A stretch of 64,000 nucleotides of DNA from a candidate division KSB1 bacterium (GTDB lineage Bacteria; Zhuqueibacterota; Zhuqueibacteria; Zhuqueibacterales; Zhuqueibacteraceae): positions 62,001 through 126,000 of the forward strand of contig JAPDPX010000003.1 of assembly GCA_034506255.1 (NCBI GenBank), read 5' to 3'. The position numbers and the translations under genes were made by a program. Below are positions 1 through 9,179 of this stretch, piece by piece; position 1 is the first letter of the stretch, and every line of letters starts with the position of its first letter. A model generated the notes under the pieces. The model was not told the DNA's origin. It worked only from the letters and a program-made list of their open reading frames with translations, and did no database searches.

Positions 1-1
1 C

Positions 2-187
2 AAGGACCGCAAACAGTTTGGCGTGGCGGGACTCAGGCACGTGGTCGATGGCTGGCTGGCGACTCAAAGCAGGACGCCTCTGACCCTCGCCGTGCTGGTG
101 AAGGAAGTGTTCGCCGCCGTGCAACGCTTCACCGGCAGCCGGCAATTCGAAGATGACACCACGCTGATGGCAGTTGCTGTGAAGTGA
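2..187 (+). CDS. PP2C/SpoIIE-type serine phosphatase, C-terminal end (partial)
   Basis: This is the last 61 codons of a gene that begins upstream of the window. The visible sequence ends with a Q-F-E-D-D-T-T-L-M-A-V-A-V-K tail. This is the C-terminal strand of the SpoIIE/RsbU branch of PP2C phosphatases, whose final paired aspartates bind the catalytic metal. Proteins of this branch dephosphorylate anti-sigma-factor antagonists or act as response-regulator outputs. The sensor or receiver part lies outside the window, so its specific role cannot be told. The family call rests on this short conserved block only. Confidence 0.72.
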   Translation, partial: KDRKQFGVAGLRHVVDGWLATQSRTPLTLAVLVKEVFAAVQRFTGSRQFEDDTTLMAVAVK

Positions 188-398
188 AAGCCAATCCGTC
201 TGCCGAGGTGGTCCAGACCGGCAATTGTTACGGGCCCGGCGCCTCATTCCGGTCGGACAGTATGCAGTGATGAATGTCCTCTTAAAAATTATCGCATGAG
301 AAGCATGCGGAACGCACGGGGCAGCAACCCTCCCAAGTCCGGCCTGTCAAACCACCTGCCGAACGCCCTGCCATTAAATGAATAACTCATCTTCCGAG

Positions 399-419
399 CG
401 GCGGCTTTGCCGTTTTTTT
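399..419 (+). terminator. Weak hairpin plus seven-T run
   Basis: A CGGC/GCCG stem with a six-base loop is followed directly by seven T residues. It lies in the 444-bp gap between the phosphatase end and the PadR gene, which otherwise shows only the dyad listed separately. The stem is short (4 bp), so termination may be inefficient. Confidence 0.4.
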
Positions 420-581
420 GCGGGAGCTTGTCTTATCGCAAGGTATTGCTGGCTATGAATCTTTGTCTTTGATTTTTGGTGAAGACAATTGTTTCAGCTT
501 AATTTCCAAGTCACCAGGCAATAAGCCTCTGGTTTGCAAGTGAACAAAAGCTCCCGTGAAATTTAATCTATTCTGGCTGCA

Positions 582-602
582 ACTATTCTAACTTTGAATA
601 GT
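582..602 (+). promoter_or_regulatory. Perfect 7-bp dyad upstream of padR-like gene, candidate operator
   Basis: ACTATTC and GAATAGT form a perfect inverted repeat separated by 7 bases, centred about 40 bp upstream of the PadR-family start codon. PadR repressors often autoregulate through dyads overlapping their own promoter, and this is the only clear dyad in the interval. No convincing -35/-10 pair was identified around it. Assignment as the PadR operator is inference. Confidence 0.45.
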
Positions 603-631
603 AAAACTCCCCAACTTTTTTGGAGAGCAGC

Positions 632-1240
632 ATGTCGAAGAATGAAATTGCCATTCTGGGGTTGTTGTCGGAATCTCCCATGCACGGTTATCAGATTCAC
701 CAGGAGATCACCCGGCGCGAGATGGATTATTGGGCCAAGATCAAGCTGGCGTCGATCTACAGCACGCTGGCGCGGCTCGAGGAGGCTGGTTTGATCAAGT
801 CCGAAAAGGAGAAAGTCGGCAACACACCGGAGCGCACGGTTTATTCGATCACCGAAGAGGGCCGTCAGCAGTTGAGCGAAATGGTGGAATATTTCCTGCG
901 CGAGGACGAGCGGCCGGAATGGCCGTTTGGTCTGGGGGTGGCCTTCATTCAGGGCGCTTCGCGCGAACGCGTGCTGGCAGCGTTGCAGCACCGCCGCGAA
1001 AAGTTGCTGCAATGTGATCGCGATTTGCAGGCTCATTTGGTCGAGCTGAAAGACCGCATTCCCTTTAATTGGTTCATGTTGATCGAAAATGCCCACAAGC
1101 ACATGAAGTTGGAACTGGAATGGCTCGAGCAGCTCGCCTTGCAGGTGCAGGCCGAGGAGCGCTGGACACTGGACTGGCCTGCCGAGGCGCAGGTGAAACA
1201 GCAAAAGCTGCGCACTTGCGCGGCGAGCAGGGCGGAGTGA
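632..1240 (+). CDS. PadR-family transcriptional regulator
   Basis: A 202-residue protein with the PadR N-terminal winged helix at about residues 5-80: the I-L-G-L-L-S-E-S-P-M-H-G-Y-Q-I opening, then the S-I-Y-S-T-L-A-R-L-E recognition helix and the V-Y-S-I-T-E-E-G-R beta-wing. A helical C-terminal dimerisation part (residues 95-180) resembles the Vir_act_alpha_C domain. The ATG at 632 is preferred over the in-frame TTG at 620 because a GGAGAG ribosome-binding site lies just before it. It sits directly upstream of a complete TolC/MFP/RND efflux set in the same orientation, which suggests it is the local ligand-responsive repressor of that pump. The inducer is unknown. Confidence 0.9.
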   Translation: MSKNEIAILGLLSESPMHGYQIHQEITRREMDYWAKIKLASIYSTLARLEEAGLIKSEKEKVGNTPERTVYSITEEGRQQLSEMVEYFLREDERPEWPFGLGVAFIQGASRERVLAALQHRREKLLQCDRDLQAHLVELKDRIPFNWFMLIENAHKHMKLELEWLEQLALQVQAEERWTLDWPAEAQVKQQKLRTCAASRAE

Positions 1241-1300
1241 TCTCCAGCCTTTGCCATACCAGCCTGGATGTGAGAAATACCTTTCAACGGAGGAACCGCA

Positions 1301-2713
1301 ATGTTCGCTTTCAAGCGAGAGTTGCTTTTCTGGATGATGGCTGTGGTTTTGACGAGTGCCGTGACGCAGCAGGCCGCCGCCCAGCCGGCGGAGGGCGAAA
1401 GCACACCGGCTTCCCGGCCGAACGGGACACCATTGACCCTCGAGCAGGCGGTGGCCACGGCCCTGGAAAAAAATCTTTCATTGCAAGCAGCCAGGCAAAG
1501 TACACGCTCCTCGCAGTGGGGCTTGAAGAAGGCCTATCTGGACTATCTGCCGCAAGTGAGTTTCGGCTTTCAATATCTCCGGCTCGATCAGGGCACGCTC
1601 GATCGCGCCAATGCGTTTTACAACTTCGTGAATGATCCTGCCAACAGTCAGTTTCTGCCGGAGGAACTGCGCCGCAATGTGCGCCCCGGCGCCTGGCGCA
1701 ATTCCTATGGCCCTTCGGTGAGTGTGGTGCAGCCGATCTTTACCGGCGGGGTTTTGTCGTCACAATTGAACCTGGCACGGGCGCTGGACAGTCGTGGGCA
1801 GGCCAGCCTGGAGGAAACCCGGCAACGGGTGATCTTCGACACGCACAATGCCTATTTTCAAGTGCTGAAAGCGCAGGAGCTGCTGGCACTGGCGGAGGAA
1901 TCGCGCCGCTCCGCCCAGCGGCATCTCGAAACCTCGAAGAAGATGCTGGAAGTCGGCTTGCGGGCACGCACCGAAGTCTTGCGTTTCGAAGTCGCGCTCG
2001 CCAGCGCGGAGAATGCCGTGGTGGTGGCGCAGAACAATCTGGAACTGGCCAAATCCGCGCTGAATCAGGTGATGGGCGTGGCGTTGGAGCAGGAGGTGAC
2101 GCTGCAGCCGGTGAATGATTTCAGTTGGCAGGCGCCGCGCACCCTGGCCGAACAAACCGAGATTGCGTTGCGCCGCCATCCCGGCGTGCAGATGATGAAG
2201 GCGAATGTTGCGGCACAACGGGCAGCGGTGGGTGTGGCGCGCTCGGGTTTCCTGCCGAAAGTGGGTCTGGCCTACAATTACTCCTGGGAGGCGAACGATA
2301 CCTGGGCCTTCGACAGTTTCCGCACTTGGTCGCTCGCCATCTCGGCCTCGCTGCCGGTGTTCAACAGTTTTCAGAATTACGCCGGACTGCAACGCGAGCG
2401 CTCGGCGCTGCAGCAGGCGCAAAAGATGGAGGAGGATTTCATTCGCGGCCTGCAATTGCAGGTGAAGCAGGCCTCGCTGAACCTGGCCGCAGCGGAAAAG
2501 CGCATCACCATCGCGGAGAAGGCGGTGGAAGAGGCGAATGAGAATCTGCGCATCGTCAACAACTCCTATGAAGTCGGCCTGCTTTCCAGTCTGGATGTGG
2601 TCGATGCCGAAGTCGCCGCAACCCAGGCCAAGGCCAGCCGGATCGAGGCGCGCTATGATTTCTTCCTCGCCAAAGCGCAACTGGCGCGTGCGATGGGTGT
2701 TCTGGGACGGTAG
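1301..2713 (+). CDS. TolC-family outer-membrane efflux protein
   Basis: A 470-residue outer-membrane channel component of a tripartite efflux system. A signal peptide covers about residues 1-28, ending in A-A-A-Q. The mature part contains two OEP repeats of long amphipathic helices, for example L-T-L-E-Q-A-V-A-T-A-L-E-K-N near residue 45 and the Q-T-E-I-A-L-R-R-H-P-G-V repeat start near residue 285. These form the trimeric periplasmic tunnel. Length matches the family (430-500). A GGAGG ribosome-binding site precedes the ATG. It lies 60 bp after the PadR gene and before the membrane-fusion and RND genes, so it is probably the outer channel of that pump. Confidence 0.93.
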   Translation: MFAFKRELLFWMMAVVLTSAVTQQAAAQPAEGESTPASRPNGTPLTLEQAVATALEKNLSLQAARQSTRSSQWGLKKAYLDYLPQVSFGFQYLRLDQGTLDRANAFYNFVNDPANSQFLPEELRRNVRPGAWRNSYGPSVSVVQPIFTGGVLSSQLNLARALDSRGQASLEETRQRVIFDTHNAYFQVLKAQELLALAEESRRSAQRHLETSKKMLEVGLRARTEVLRFEVALASAENAVVVAQNNLELAKSALNQVMGVALEQEVTLQPVNDFSWQAPRTLAEQTEIALRRHPGVQMMKANVAAQRAAVGVARSGFLPKVGLAYNYSWEANDTWAFDSFRTWSLAISASLPVFNSFQNYAGLQRERSALQQAQKMEEDFIRGLQLQVKQASLNLAAAEKRITIAEKAVEEANENLRIVNNSYEVGLLSSLDVVDAEVAATQAKASRIEARYDFFLAKAQLARAMGVLGR

Positions 2714-2898
2714 CCCGCATCATACGGCTTCAGCTCGTGCGCGCGGTGCACCTGAACATGCCGCAGGTTCCACTGCCGGCGTGTTTGTCTGTCGCTTTAG
2801 GGTCATTTTACAGCACCAGCCTGCCATGCGTCATTCCTCATGAATGGCACTACATTTTTTAGCGCTGGACAAGTCTGTCTTGATAAAGTGAGGACGAT

Positions 2899-3984
2899 AT
2901 GTTATCCAAAAAGGTCATCGCACTGTTGATCGTAACGGTGTTCATCAGTTTCGTAGCCTGGAGCCGCTGGCACAGCGAGAGAAATGCGCCTGTTGCCGAG
3001 GCCCGGCCGGTTGCGGTCAGGACCATCACCCTCTCTCCCGCCGAAATGACGCAAACTTTGGCAGTCTCCGGCACGCTGGCCGGTGAGTACGAAGCGACGG
3101 TCGTTTCGGAGACGCATGGCACCATTGTGGCCGTGCGCGCGCAAGTCGGAGAATGGCTCAACAAGGGTGCGACCATCGTGCAGGTGGAAAATGATCTCAA
3201 GCTGGTCGCTGTGGAGCAGGCCCGCGCACAATTGCTGACCGCGCAGACGAATCATGAGAAGGCGGTCAAGGATCGGGCAAGATATGAAGAACTGTTTCAG
3301 CAACAAATCACCACACAGAGTGTGCTGGAGAATGCCCGCCTGGCTGAGCGCGCGGCACTGGCGCAACTCAAGAGCGCGGAAGCGGCTTTGAAACTGGCGC
3401 AGCGCCAGTACGATGATACTTTCATCAAGACGCCGCTTGCCGGCCGCCTGGCAGACCGCTACGTTGACGCAGCCGTGCTGGTGCGGCCGGGTGACCGTGT
3501 TGGCGTGGTGGTGGATGCGCGCAGGATGAAGCTGAAAACGAGTGTGGCGGAAAGCGAAGTGGCCCTGCTGCGCCACGGCCAGCCCGCGGTGGTGACCGTC
3601 GATGCCCTGCCGGGCAGAACTTTCAATGGCAGAGTGGTTGCCGTGGCACAAAAAGCCAACAGTGAGCGGACCTATGCGGTCGAGATTTTGGTGGAGAATG
3701 ATGCGGCCGAATCTTTGAAAAGCGGCATGTTCGGCCGCAGTGTCATCAGCGTGGCGCGGGCGGAGAACGCCCTGGTTGTGCCACGCGCCGCGCTCTTGTC
3801 CGATCTTTCCGGGCACCATGTTTTTGTCGAGGAAAACGGCATCGCCCGCCGTGTGCCGGTTGCACTCGGACTGCAGGAGCCGGAGCGGGTGCAAATTGTC
3901 AGCGGCCCGGCCGCGGGCGCACATCTGGTGGTCTCCGGACAACAGCGCTTGTCGGATGGTGACAAAGTCATCGTGCAGGAATAG
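2899..3984 (+). CDS. RND efflux periplasmic adaptor (membrane fusion protein)
   Basis: A 361-residue HlyD/AcrA-type adaptor. One N-terminal membrane anchor (about residues 6-22) is followed by a split lipoyl/barrel-sandwich region (G-T-I-V-A-V-R-A-Q-V-G-E-W-L near 75), a coiled-coil hairpin (about 100-170, rich in A, E, Q and L) and a beta-barrel and membrane-proximal domain ending near residue 360. The family bridges the inner-membrane RND pump and the TolC channel. No lipobox cysteine is present, so anchoring is by the uncleaved helix. The 185-bp gap before it and 244-bp gap after it hold no gene that I can see. Transcription with its neighbours is likely but not proven. Confidence 0.92.
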   Translation: MLSKKVIALLIVTVFISFVAWSRWHSERNAPVAEARPVAVRTITLSPAEMTQTLAVSGTLAGEYEATVVSETHGTIVAVRAQVGEWLNKGATIVQVENDLKLVAVEQARAQLLTAQTNHEKAVKDRARYEELFQQQITTQSVLENARLAERAALAQLKSAEAALKLAQRQYDDTFIKTPLAGRLADRYVDAAVLVRPGDRVGVVVDARRMKLKTSVAESEVALLRHGQPAVVTVDALPGRTFNGRVVAVAQKANSERTYAVEILVENDAAESLKSGMFGRSVISVARAENALVVPRAALLSDLSGHHVFVEENGIARRVPVALGLQEPERVQIVSGPAAGAHLVVSGQQRLSDGDKVIVQE

Positions 3985-4228
3985 TAACATGTCTGACGGC
4001 CCGGGCATTGCGGCGTGAATGACGATGCCATGCCCGGACAATACGTCTCTGCCTGGACGCTTCGCGGTGTTGGACCACCGCATGGACGGAATGCAGCAAA
4101 ACTCCGCCGCGATGTTCGATGTGCCTGCTTGCCCGAAAAGGCCGGGCAAGTGGTTTGCCAATGTTGCGGTGCACCATCGCAATGTGTCCGGAGAGTAAAC
4201 AGGCACAAATGGAATTCAGGAAAAAGCC

Positions 4229-7200
4229 ATGACCCTCACCGAGGTTTCGATAAAACGGCCGGCTTTTATTACCATGGTTTTCACTGCGCTGGCCGCACTC
4301 GGGATCTTCGCCTATTCGCAAATGGGCGTGGATCTGTTGCCCAAGATGGACTGGCCGATGGTGTCGGTGGTCACCATCTATCCCGGCGCCGGTCCGAAAG
4401 AAGTGGAGAGCGAGGTCTCCAAGCCCATCGAAGAGGCGCTGTCGAGCCTGAACGGCTTGAAGCACATCCGCTCGTTTTCCAACGAAGGTGTGTCCGTGCT
4501 GCTGGCGGAGTTTTCGTTTACCACGGATGTCGAGGTTGCCACCAATGAAGTGCAGCGCAAGGTGGACGGCGTGCGCGCGGAGCTGCCGAAGGATATTTAC
4601 ACCCCCACAGTAACCAAGTCGGACATCAACGACTTTCCAATTGTGCGCATCGCATTGAGCAGCCGCCAGCTCGACAGCCGGGCATTGTATCAGTTTGCCG
4701 ACGAGTATGTCGCCCCGCGGCTGGAGCAGTTGCCCGGCGTCTCCAGCGTCACCATCGTTGGCGGCCGGCAGCGTGAGATCCGCATCGAGGTGGACAATGA
4801 CCGGCTGCGCGCCTACAACCTCTCCATCGTGCAGGTCAGTCAGGCACTGCAGCGCGAAAATCTGGATTTCCCCACCGGCAAGATCAATTCACGTGAAAAT
4901 CAATACCTCGTGCGTGTCGCCGGCAAATTCACCTCGCCGCAGGCCATGAACAACATTGTGCTGGCCGCCCACGGCGACAGCCGCATCTATCTGCGCGATG
5001 TCGCGCAGGTGCTGGACACCTTCAATGAAGACGTGACCTACACCCGTTTGAACGGCGAGCCGGCGCTGGGCCTGTATCTGCAGCGGCAATCCGGCTCCAA
5101 TTCGGTGCAGGTGGCCGGCCTGGTGCGCGCCGAGCTGGCGAAGATCGAGAACGAGCAACAGGGCAGGATTCACTTCGAGGTGGCGCAGGACATCACGCAA
5201 TTCACCCTGCACTCTGTCAACGAAGTCAAGCGCGATCTCGGCCTGGCGGTGTTGATGGTGGCGCTGGTGCTGTTCGTCTTCCTGCACAGTTTCCGCAATT
5301 CGTTCATTGTGCTGCTGTCGATTCCAACCAGCCTGATCACCACCTTCATCATGATGCAGGCCTTCGCTTTCACCATCAATTTAGTTTCGCTGATGGCGCT
5401 GGCACTGGTGATCGGCATCCTGGTGGATGATTCCATCGTCGTGCTGGAAAACATCCACCGTCATCTCGAACACGGCGAGGCGCCGCAGGTGGCGGCGCTC
5501 AGGGGGCGCAACGAAATCGGTTTCGCCGCTGTTGCCATCACCCTGGTGGACGTGGTGGTGTTCCTGCCCATCGCCTTGATTGGCGGCATTGTCGGCAAGA
5601 TTTTCAAGGAGTTCGGTCTCACCATCGTGGTGAGCACGCTGTTGTCGCTCTTCGTTTCCTTCACGCTCACGCCCATGCTGGCAGCGAAGTGGTCGCGTGC
5701 CGGCCGCACCTCCTTCCGCTGGCCGTGGCTGCACAAGATCATTGATACTTTCGAAACTTGGCAGCAGAATCTCAACGAGCGTTATCGTCACCTGCTGGCC
5801 TGGAGCCTGGATCATCGCAAGACCGTGGTGGCGACCAGCTTTGCGCTGCTGCTGGCCAGTCTGGCGCTCGTGCCGCTGGGCGCGATTGGCACGGAATTCA
5901 TCAGTGAAGCCGATCGCGGCGAATTCGCCATCAATCTTGAAATGCCGATCGGCACCGCGCTTGACCTCACCGACCAGGCCACGCGCCGCGTCGAGTCATT
6001 GCTGGCCGGCATGCCGGAAGTCACGCGCTATCTGGCGACCGTGGGCAAGTCGCAAAGTGAATGGAGCAGCACGCAGCGGCCCAACGTGGCGCAAATCGCC
6101 GTTACCCTCAAGCCGAAGCGCGAGCGCGAACGCAGCACGGCGGAAGTGATGAATGCGATCGCCGCTGCCTCGGCAAAAATCCCGGGTCTGGTGGTGCGGA
6201 TGAGCCCAATCAGCATGTTTGGCGCCGCCCAGGAGGCACCGCTGCAGATCGAGGTGAAGGGGCCGGACCTGGAGACGCTCGCGCGCGTGGCGGAGCAAGT
6301 CGCGAACATTACGGCGAATGTGGCGGGCACGCGCGACGTGAAAAGCTCGTGGGAGGAAGGCCAGCCCGAGATCCAGATCGCGGTGGATCGCGAGCGTGCC
6401 GCGCACTTCGGCCTCACTCTCGGCGAAATTGGCGTGGCGCTGCGCACCGCCCTGGAGGGTGACATTGCCACCAAGTTCAAGGACGGCAACAGCGAATTCG
6501 ACACGCGCGTGGTGCTCGCCAAAGCCAACCGCAGCAATCCCGCGGATGTGGAGAAGGTGACGCTGGTGAACTATCGCGGCGAGCGCATCCTTCTGGGACA
6601 GGTGGCCAAGGTCCACCAGGGCAAGGGTCCGACCATCATCAGCCGCAAGGATCGCGAGCGTTTGATCACGGTTTCTTCCAACCTGGACGGCACGGTTCCG
6701 CTCGGCCGGATCACCCAGGAGATCCAGCGCCGGGGCGCCGCGATCGTGCTGCCGTCGGGTGTCACGATCGCCTACGCCGGCGATGTGCAGAACATGCAGG
6801 ACATGTTCCGGGACATGATGATCGCCATCGGCTTTGCCGCCCTGTTCGTTTACATGATCATGGTGGCGCTGTTCGAGAGCTATGCCCATCCCTTCACCAT
6901 CATGTTCTCCATTCCAGTGGCATTGGTTGGCGGTCTGGGCGCGCTGGCACTCACCGGCCAGACGCTCAACATGTTTTCGATGATCGGCATCCTGCTTTCC
7001 ATGGGCCTGGTGACCAAGAACGCGATTCTGCTGGTCGATCGCACCAACGAGCAACGCAGTCGCGGTTTGTCTGTACGGGAGGCCCTGCTGGAAGCCGGGC
7101 CGACGCGATTGCGGCCGATTCTCATGACCACACTCACCATGGTGCTCGGCATGACGCCGCTCGCCCTGGCTCTGGGCGCCGGTTCGGAGATCCGGCAGAG

Positions 7201-7375
7201 CATGGCGATCGTGGTCATCGGCGCATTGATCAGCTCCACGTTGTTGACGCTGGTCCTGGTGCCGGTGATTTACACCTATGTGGAGGGTTTTCGCCGCCGG
7301 TTGGCGCGCCGTCAGGCGGAGGAGGGCAATGGCCGCCTTGAGCATACGCACACCCTGGCGGCAGAAACCGCATGA
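4229..7375 (+). CDS. RND-family efflux transporter (AcrB/MexB-like, HAE type)
   Basis: A 1048-residue inner-membrane proton-driven exporter with the full RND length and duplicated layout: TM1 near residue 12, a large periplasmic loop, TM2-6, a second loop, then TM8-12. Asp400-Asp401 in the G-I-L-V-D-D-S-I-V-V-L-E-N motif of TM4 are the paired aspartates of the proton relay in hydrophobe/amphiphile pumps; metal exporters use a different motif. An AGGAAAA ribosome-binding site precedes the ATG. Together with the TolC and adaptor genes upstream it makes a complete tripartite pump for drugs or lipophilic compounds. Substrate cannot be predicted. PadR control from the first gene of the cluster is likely. 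Confidence 0.95.
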   Translation: MTLTEVSIKRPAFITMVFTALAALGIFAYSQMGVDLLPKMDWPMVSVVTIYPGAGPKEVESEVSKPIEEALSSLNGLKHIRSFSNEGVSVLLAEFSFTTDVEVATNEVQRKVDGVRAELPKDIYTPTVTKSDINDFPIVRIALSSRQLDSRALYQFADEYVAPRLEQLPGVSSVTIVGGRQREIRIEVDNDRLRAYNLSIVQVSQALQRENLDFPTGKINSRENQYLVRVAGKFTSPQAMNNIVLAAHGDSRIYLRDVAQVLDTFNEDVTYTRLNGEPALGLYLQRQSGSNSVQVAGLVRAELAKIENEQQGRIHFEVAQDITQFTLHSVNEVKRDLGLAVLMVALVLFVFLHSFRNSFIVLLSIPTSLITTFIMMQAFAFTINLVSLMALALVIGILVDDSIVVLENIHRHLEHGEAPQVAALRGRNEIGFAAVAITLVDVVVFLPIALIGGIVGKIFKEFGLTIVVSTLLSLFVSFTLTPMLAAKWSRAGRTSFRWPWLHKIIDTFETWQQNLNERYRHLLAWSLDHRKTVVATSFALLLASLALVPLGAIGTEFISEADRGEFAINLEMPIGTALDLTDQATRRVESLLAGMPEVTRYLATVGKSQSEWSSTQRPNVAQIAVTLKPKRERERSTAEVMNAIAAASAKIPGLVVRMSPISMFGAAQEAPLQIEVKGPDLETLARVAEQVANITANVAGTRDVKSSWEEGQPEIQIAVDRERAAHFGLTLGEIGVALRTALEGDIATKFKDGNSEFDTRVVLAKANRSNPADVEKVTLVNYRGERILLGQVAKVHQGKGPTIISRKDRERLITVSSNLDGTVPLGRITQEIQRRGAAIVLPSGVTIAYAGDVQNMQDMFRDMMIAIGFAALFVYMIMVALFESYAHPFTIMFSIPVALVGGLGALALTGQTLNMFSMIGILLSMGLVTKNAILLVDRTNEQRSRGLSVREALLEAGPTRLRPILMTTLTMVLGMTPLALALGAGSEIRQSMAIVVIGALISSTLLTLVLVPVIYTYVEGFRRRLARRQAEEGNGRLEHTHTLAAETA

Positions 7376-7640
7376 AGCGTGCGCTTGCGCGCTCACGAAA
7401 TTCAATTGCACCGGCAGCATGGCATGGAAGACAAATCGTCCCGCCCACCGGCATGCAACCTTGATTGCGACAGAGGCACGATAATTCCTGCCGGTGTTCA
7501 CTCTTGCGGGCGGAACGTTTTTGCATCTTCCACGCGGCGCCCCGGCAGAATACCGGGCTTGCTGCCAGTGCCGCCGGAGGCACATGCCATCGGGCAATAT
7601 TGTGTGCGCGGAACAAGTGTGAAAAACGGGAGGTGGGCTG

Positions 7641-8390
7641 ATGACGCCACTGCAAGATCAGGTGGCCATCGTCACCGGCGCCAGCAGCGGCATTGGGTTC
7701 GCAACTGCCCTGGCGCTGGCACAGGCTGGTGCGAAAGTAACCCTGGCGGCACGGCGCAAAGATCGTTTGGGCAACTTGAAGAAGAAGATCACCGACCAGG
7801 GCGGTGAGGCGCTGCTGGTACAAACCGATGTCACTGATCAGGCGGCGGTGCAGGCGGCGGTGCAGCAGACCATGAAGAAATGGGGGCGGATCGATGTGCT
7901 GGTCAACAATGCCGGCGTGATGCTGCTCTCCTACATGCGCAATCTCCAGATCGGGGAATGGATGCGCATGATCGACACCAACGTCAAGGGCGTGTTGTAT
8001 GGCATTGCCGCGGTGCTGCCCATCATGCGGGAACAGCGGCGCGGGCACATCCTCAACATCTCCTCGGACGCTGCCGGCAAGGTGTTTCCCGGGTCGGCGG
8101 TCTACAGCGGCACCAAGGCGGCGATCAATTGGATTGCGGAGGGCTTGCGTTCGGAGCTGGCGCGGGAGAAGATGCCGGTGCGGGTGACCACCATCATGCC
8201 GGGGGCGGTGGCCACCGAGCTGGCCACACACATCACCGATCGCGGCATCCTGGAAGTGTTTCGCAACAATCCCCGCATCGCGTTCATGAAGCCGGAGGAT
8301 GTTGCGGCTGCCGTGTTGTATGCCCTGCAGCAACCCGCGCACGTCGATGTCAATCAAATCCTCGTGCGGCCGACAGAGCAGGCAAGCTGA
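7641..8390 (+). CDS. SDR-family NAD(P)-dependent oxidoreductase
   Basis: A 249-residue classical short-chain dehydrogenase/reductase. The Rossmann motif T-G-A-S-S-G-I-G is at residues 12-19, the N-N-A-G stabilising motif at 89-92, and the catalytic Ser (141/142), Tyr155 and Lys159 of the S-Y-x-x-x-K set are present. The basic A-A-R-R-K following beta-2 suggests NADP preference. The C-terminal P-x-D-V-A-A-A-V-L-Y-A-L segment resembles the YdfG-like serine/3-hydroxy-acid dehydrogenase group. It begins 265 bp after the RND gene and its substrate is not evident from context. GGAGGTGGGCTG serves as the ribosome-binding region before the ATG. Confidence 0.9.
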   Translation: MTPLQDQVAIVTGASSGIGFATALALAQAGAKVTLAARRKDRLGNLKKKITDQGGEALLVQTDVTDQAAVQAAVQQTMKKWGRIDVLVNNAGVMLLSYMRNLQIGEWMRMIDTNVKGVLYGIAAVLPIMREQRRGHILNISSDAAGKVFPGSAVYSGTKAAINWIAEGLRSELAREKMPVRVTTIMPGAVATELATHITDRGILEVFRNNPRIAFMKPEDVAAAVLYALQQPAHVDVNQILVRPTEQAS

Positions 8391-8478
8391 GGAGACAATC
8401 GGGGGTGCGTTCCCGGGCGACGGTGTTGGCATGGTCGGCCCCGGGGCTGCGGGGTGCGTTCTACGGGCGCGGAGCCGA

Positions 8479-8523
8479 AAACAAGAAACCCCGGCCGATT
8501 TCGCGGGGCGAAACCAGTCGGGG
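8479..8523 (-). terminator. Rho-independent terminator of the cold-shock gene
   Basis: Read on the minus strand, CCCCG...TTTCG and CGAAA...CGGGG form a long, slightly imperfect stem around a CCCCG loop, followed by TTTCTTGTTTT. It lies about 30-75 bp past the cold-shock stop codon and between two convergent genes. Confidence 0.75.
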
Positions 8524-8552
8524 TGAAGTTTTCTGCGTCAAAGTGGGGGCAG

Positions 8553-8759
8553 TTATTTGCCCAGGCGAATGACATTGGAAGCCGACAAGCCTTTCGGGCC
8601 CTGTTGGACTTCGAATTGCACCTTCTCGCCCTCTGTCAAGGTTTTGAAACCTTCACCGTTGATGGCCTTGAAGTGGACGAAGACATCCTGGCCGTTTTCG
8701 CGCTGGATGAAACCATATCCTTTGGCTTCGTTGAACCACTTGACTGTTCCCGTTTCCAT
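8553..8759 (-). CDS. Cold-shock domain protein (CspA family)
   Basis: A 68-residue single OB-fold protein. The RNA-binding motifs RNP1 (K-G-Y-G-F-I, residues 13-18) and RNP2 (V-F-V-H-F, 26-30) are intact, with the usual T-V-K-W-F-N opening. These proteins bind single-stranded nucleic acid and melt RNA secondary structure, acting as RNA chaperones during cold shock or stationary phase. Length is exactly that of the family. It is monocistronic, with its own terminator downstream and a structured leader upstream (described separately), consistent with post-transcriptional control. Confidence 0.96.
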   Translation of the reverse strand: METGTVKWFNEAKGYGFIQRENGQDVFVHFKAINGEGFKTLTEGEKVQFEVQQGPKGLSASNVIRLGK

Positions 8760-8795
8760 ACTCTGGACGGTCCTTTCAAAATATTAAAGCTTGCC

Positions 8796-8818
8796 CTCGT
8801 GGGCCGGAAGCCCGCGAG
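8796..8818 (-). promoter_or_regulatory. Leader hairpin upstream of the cold-shock gene
   Basis: In the transcribed leader, CTCG-x-GGGC and GCCC-x-CGAG pair around a 5-base loop, 37 bp before the ATG. An AAAGGA ribosome-binding site lies between hairpin and start. Cold-shock mRNAs commonly carry structured 5' leaders controlling stability and translation. The rest of the 420-bp spacer up to the next gene at 9180 shows nothing else I can name. Confidence 0.4.
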
Positions 8819-9179
8819 GAGGGATTGAGGCGTACAACCAGCTTTTGCCGCACCTGTTACCCAAACTTCGGATGTCAACGGGGACAACGAAATTTGTGGG
8901 AGGGCAGAGAACCGGATGGATCGCTGGTTGACTGCAACATCCTTGGTAGCCGTGATCCTCGGTGTGGAATTTCAGGAAGGCTTCAACAGCAGACCGCAAT
9001 CCAGATATAGCTGACCCGCGCTGCGGGGGTCGCCCGACAAAGGGCGCAAAAACTGTGTACAAAGTGCCAAAAAGATAAGTGCAAATTTTTTGAAATGCAA
9101 GTGCTGATTTCTTCCCGGTAAATTTTGTAATCGCAGCCAGGCTCCTGTTGCGTTTGAGTTATCCGGTTACGGAAAGTTC

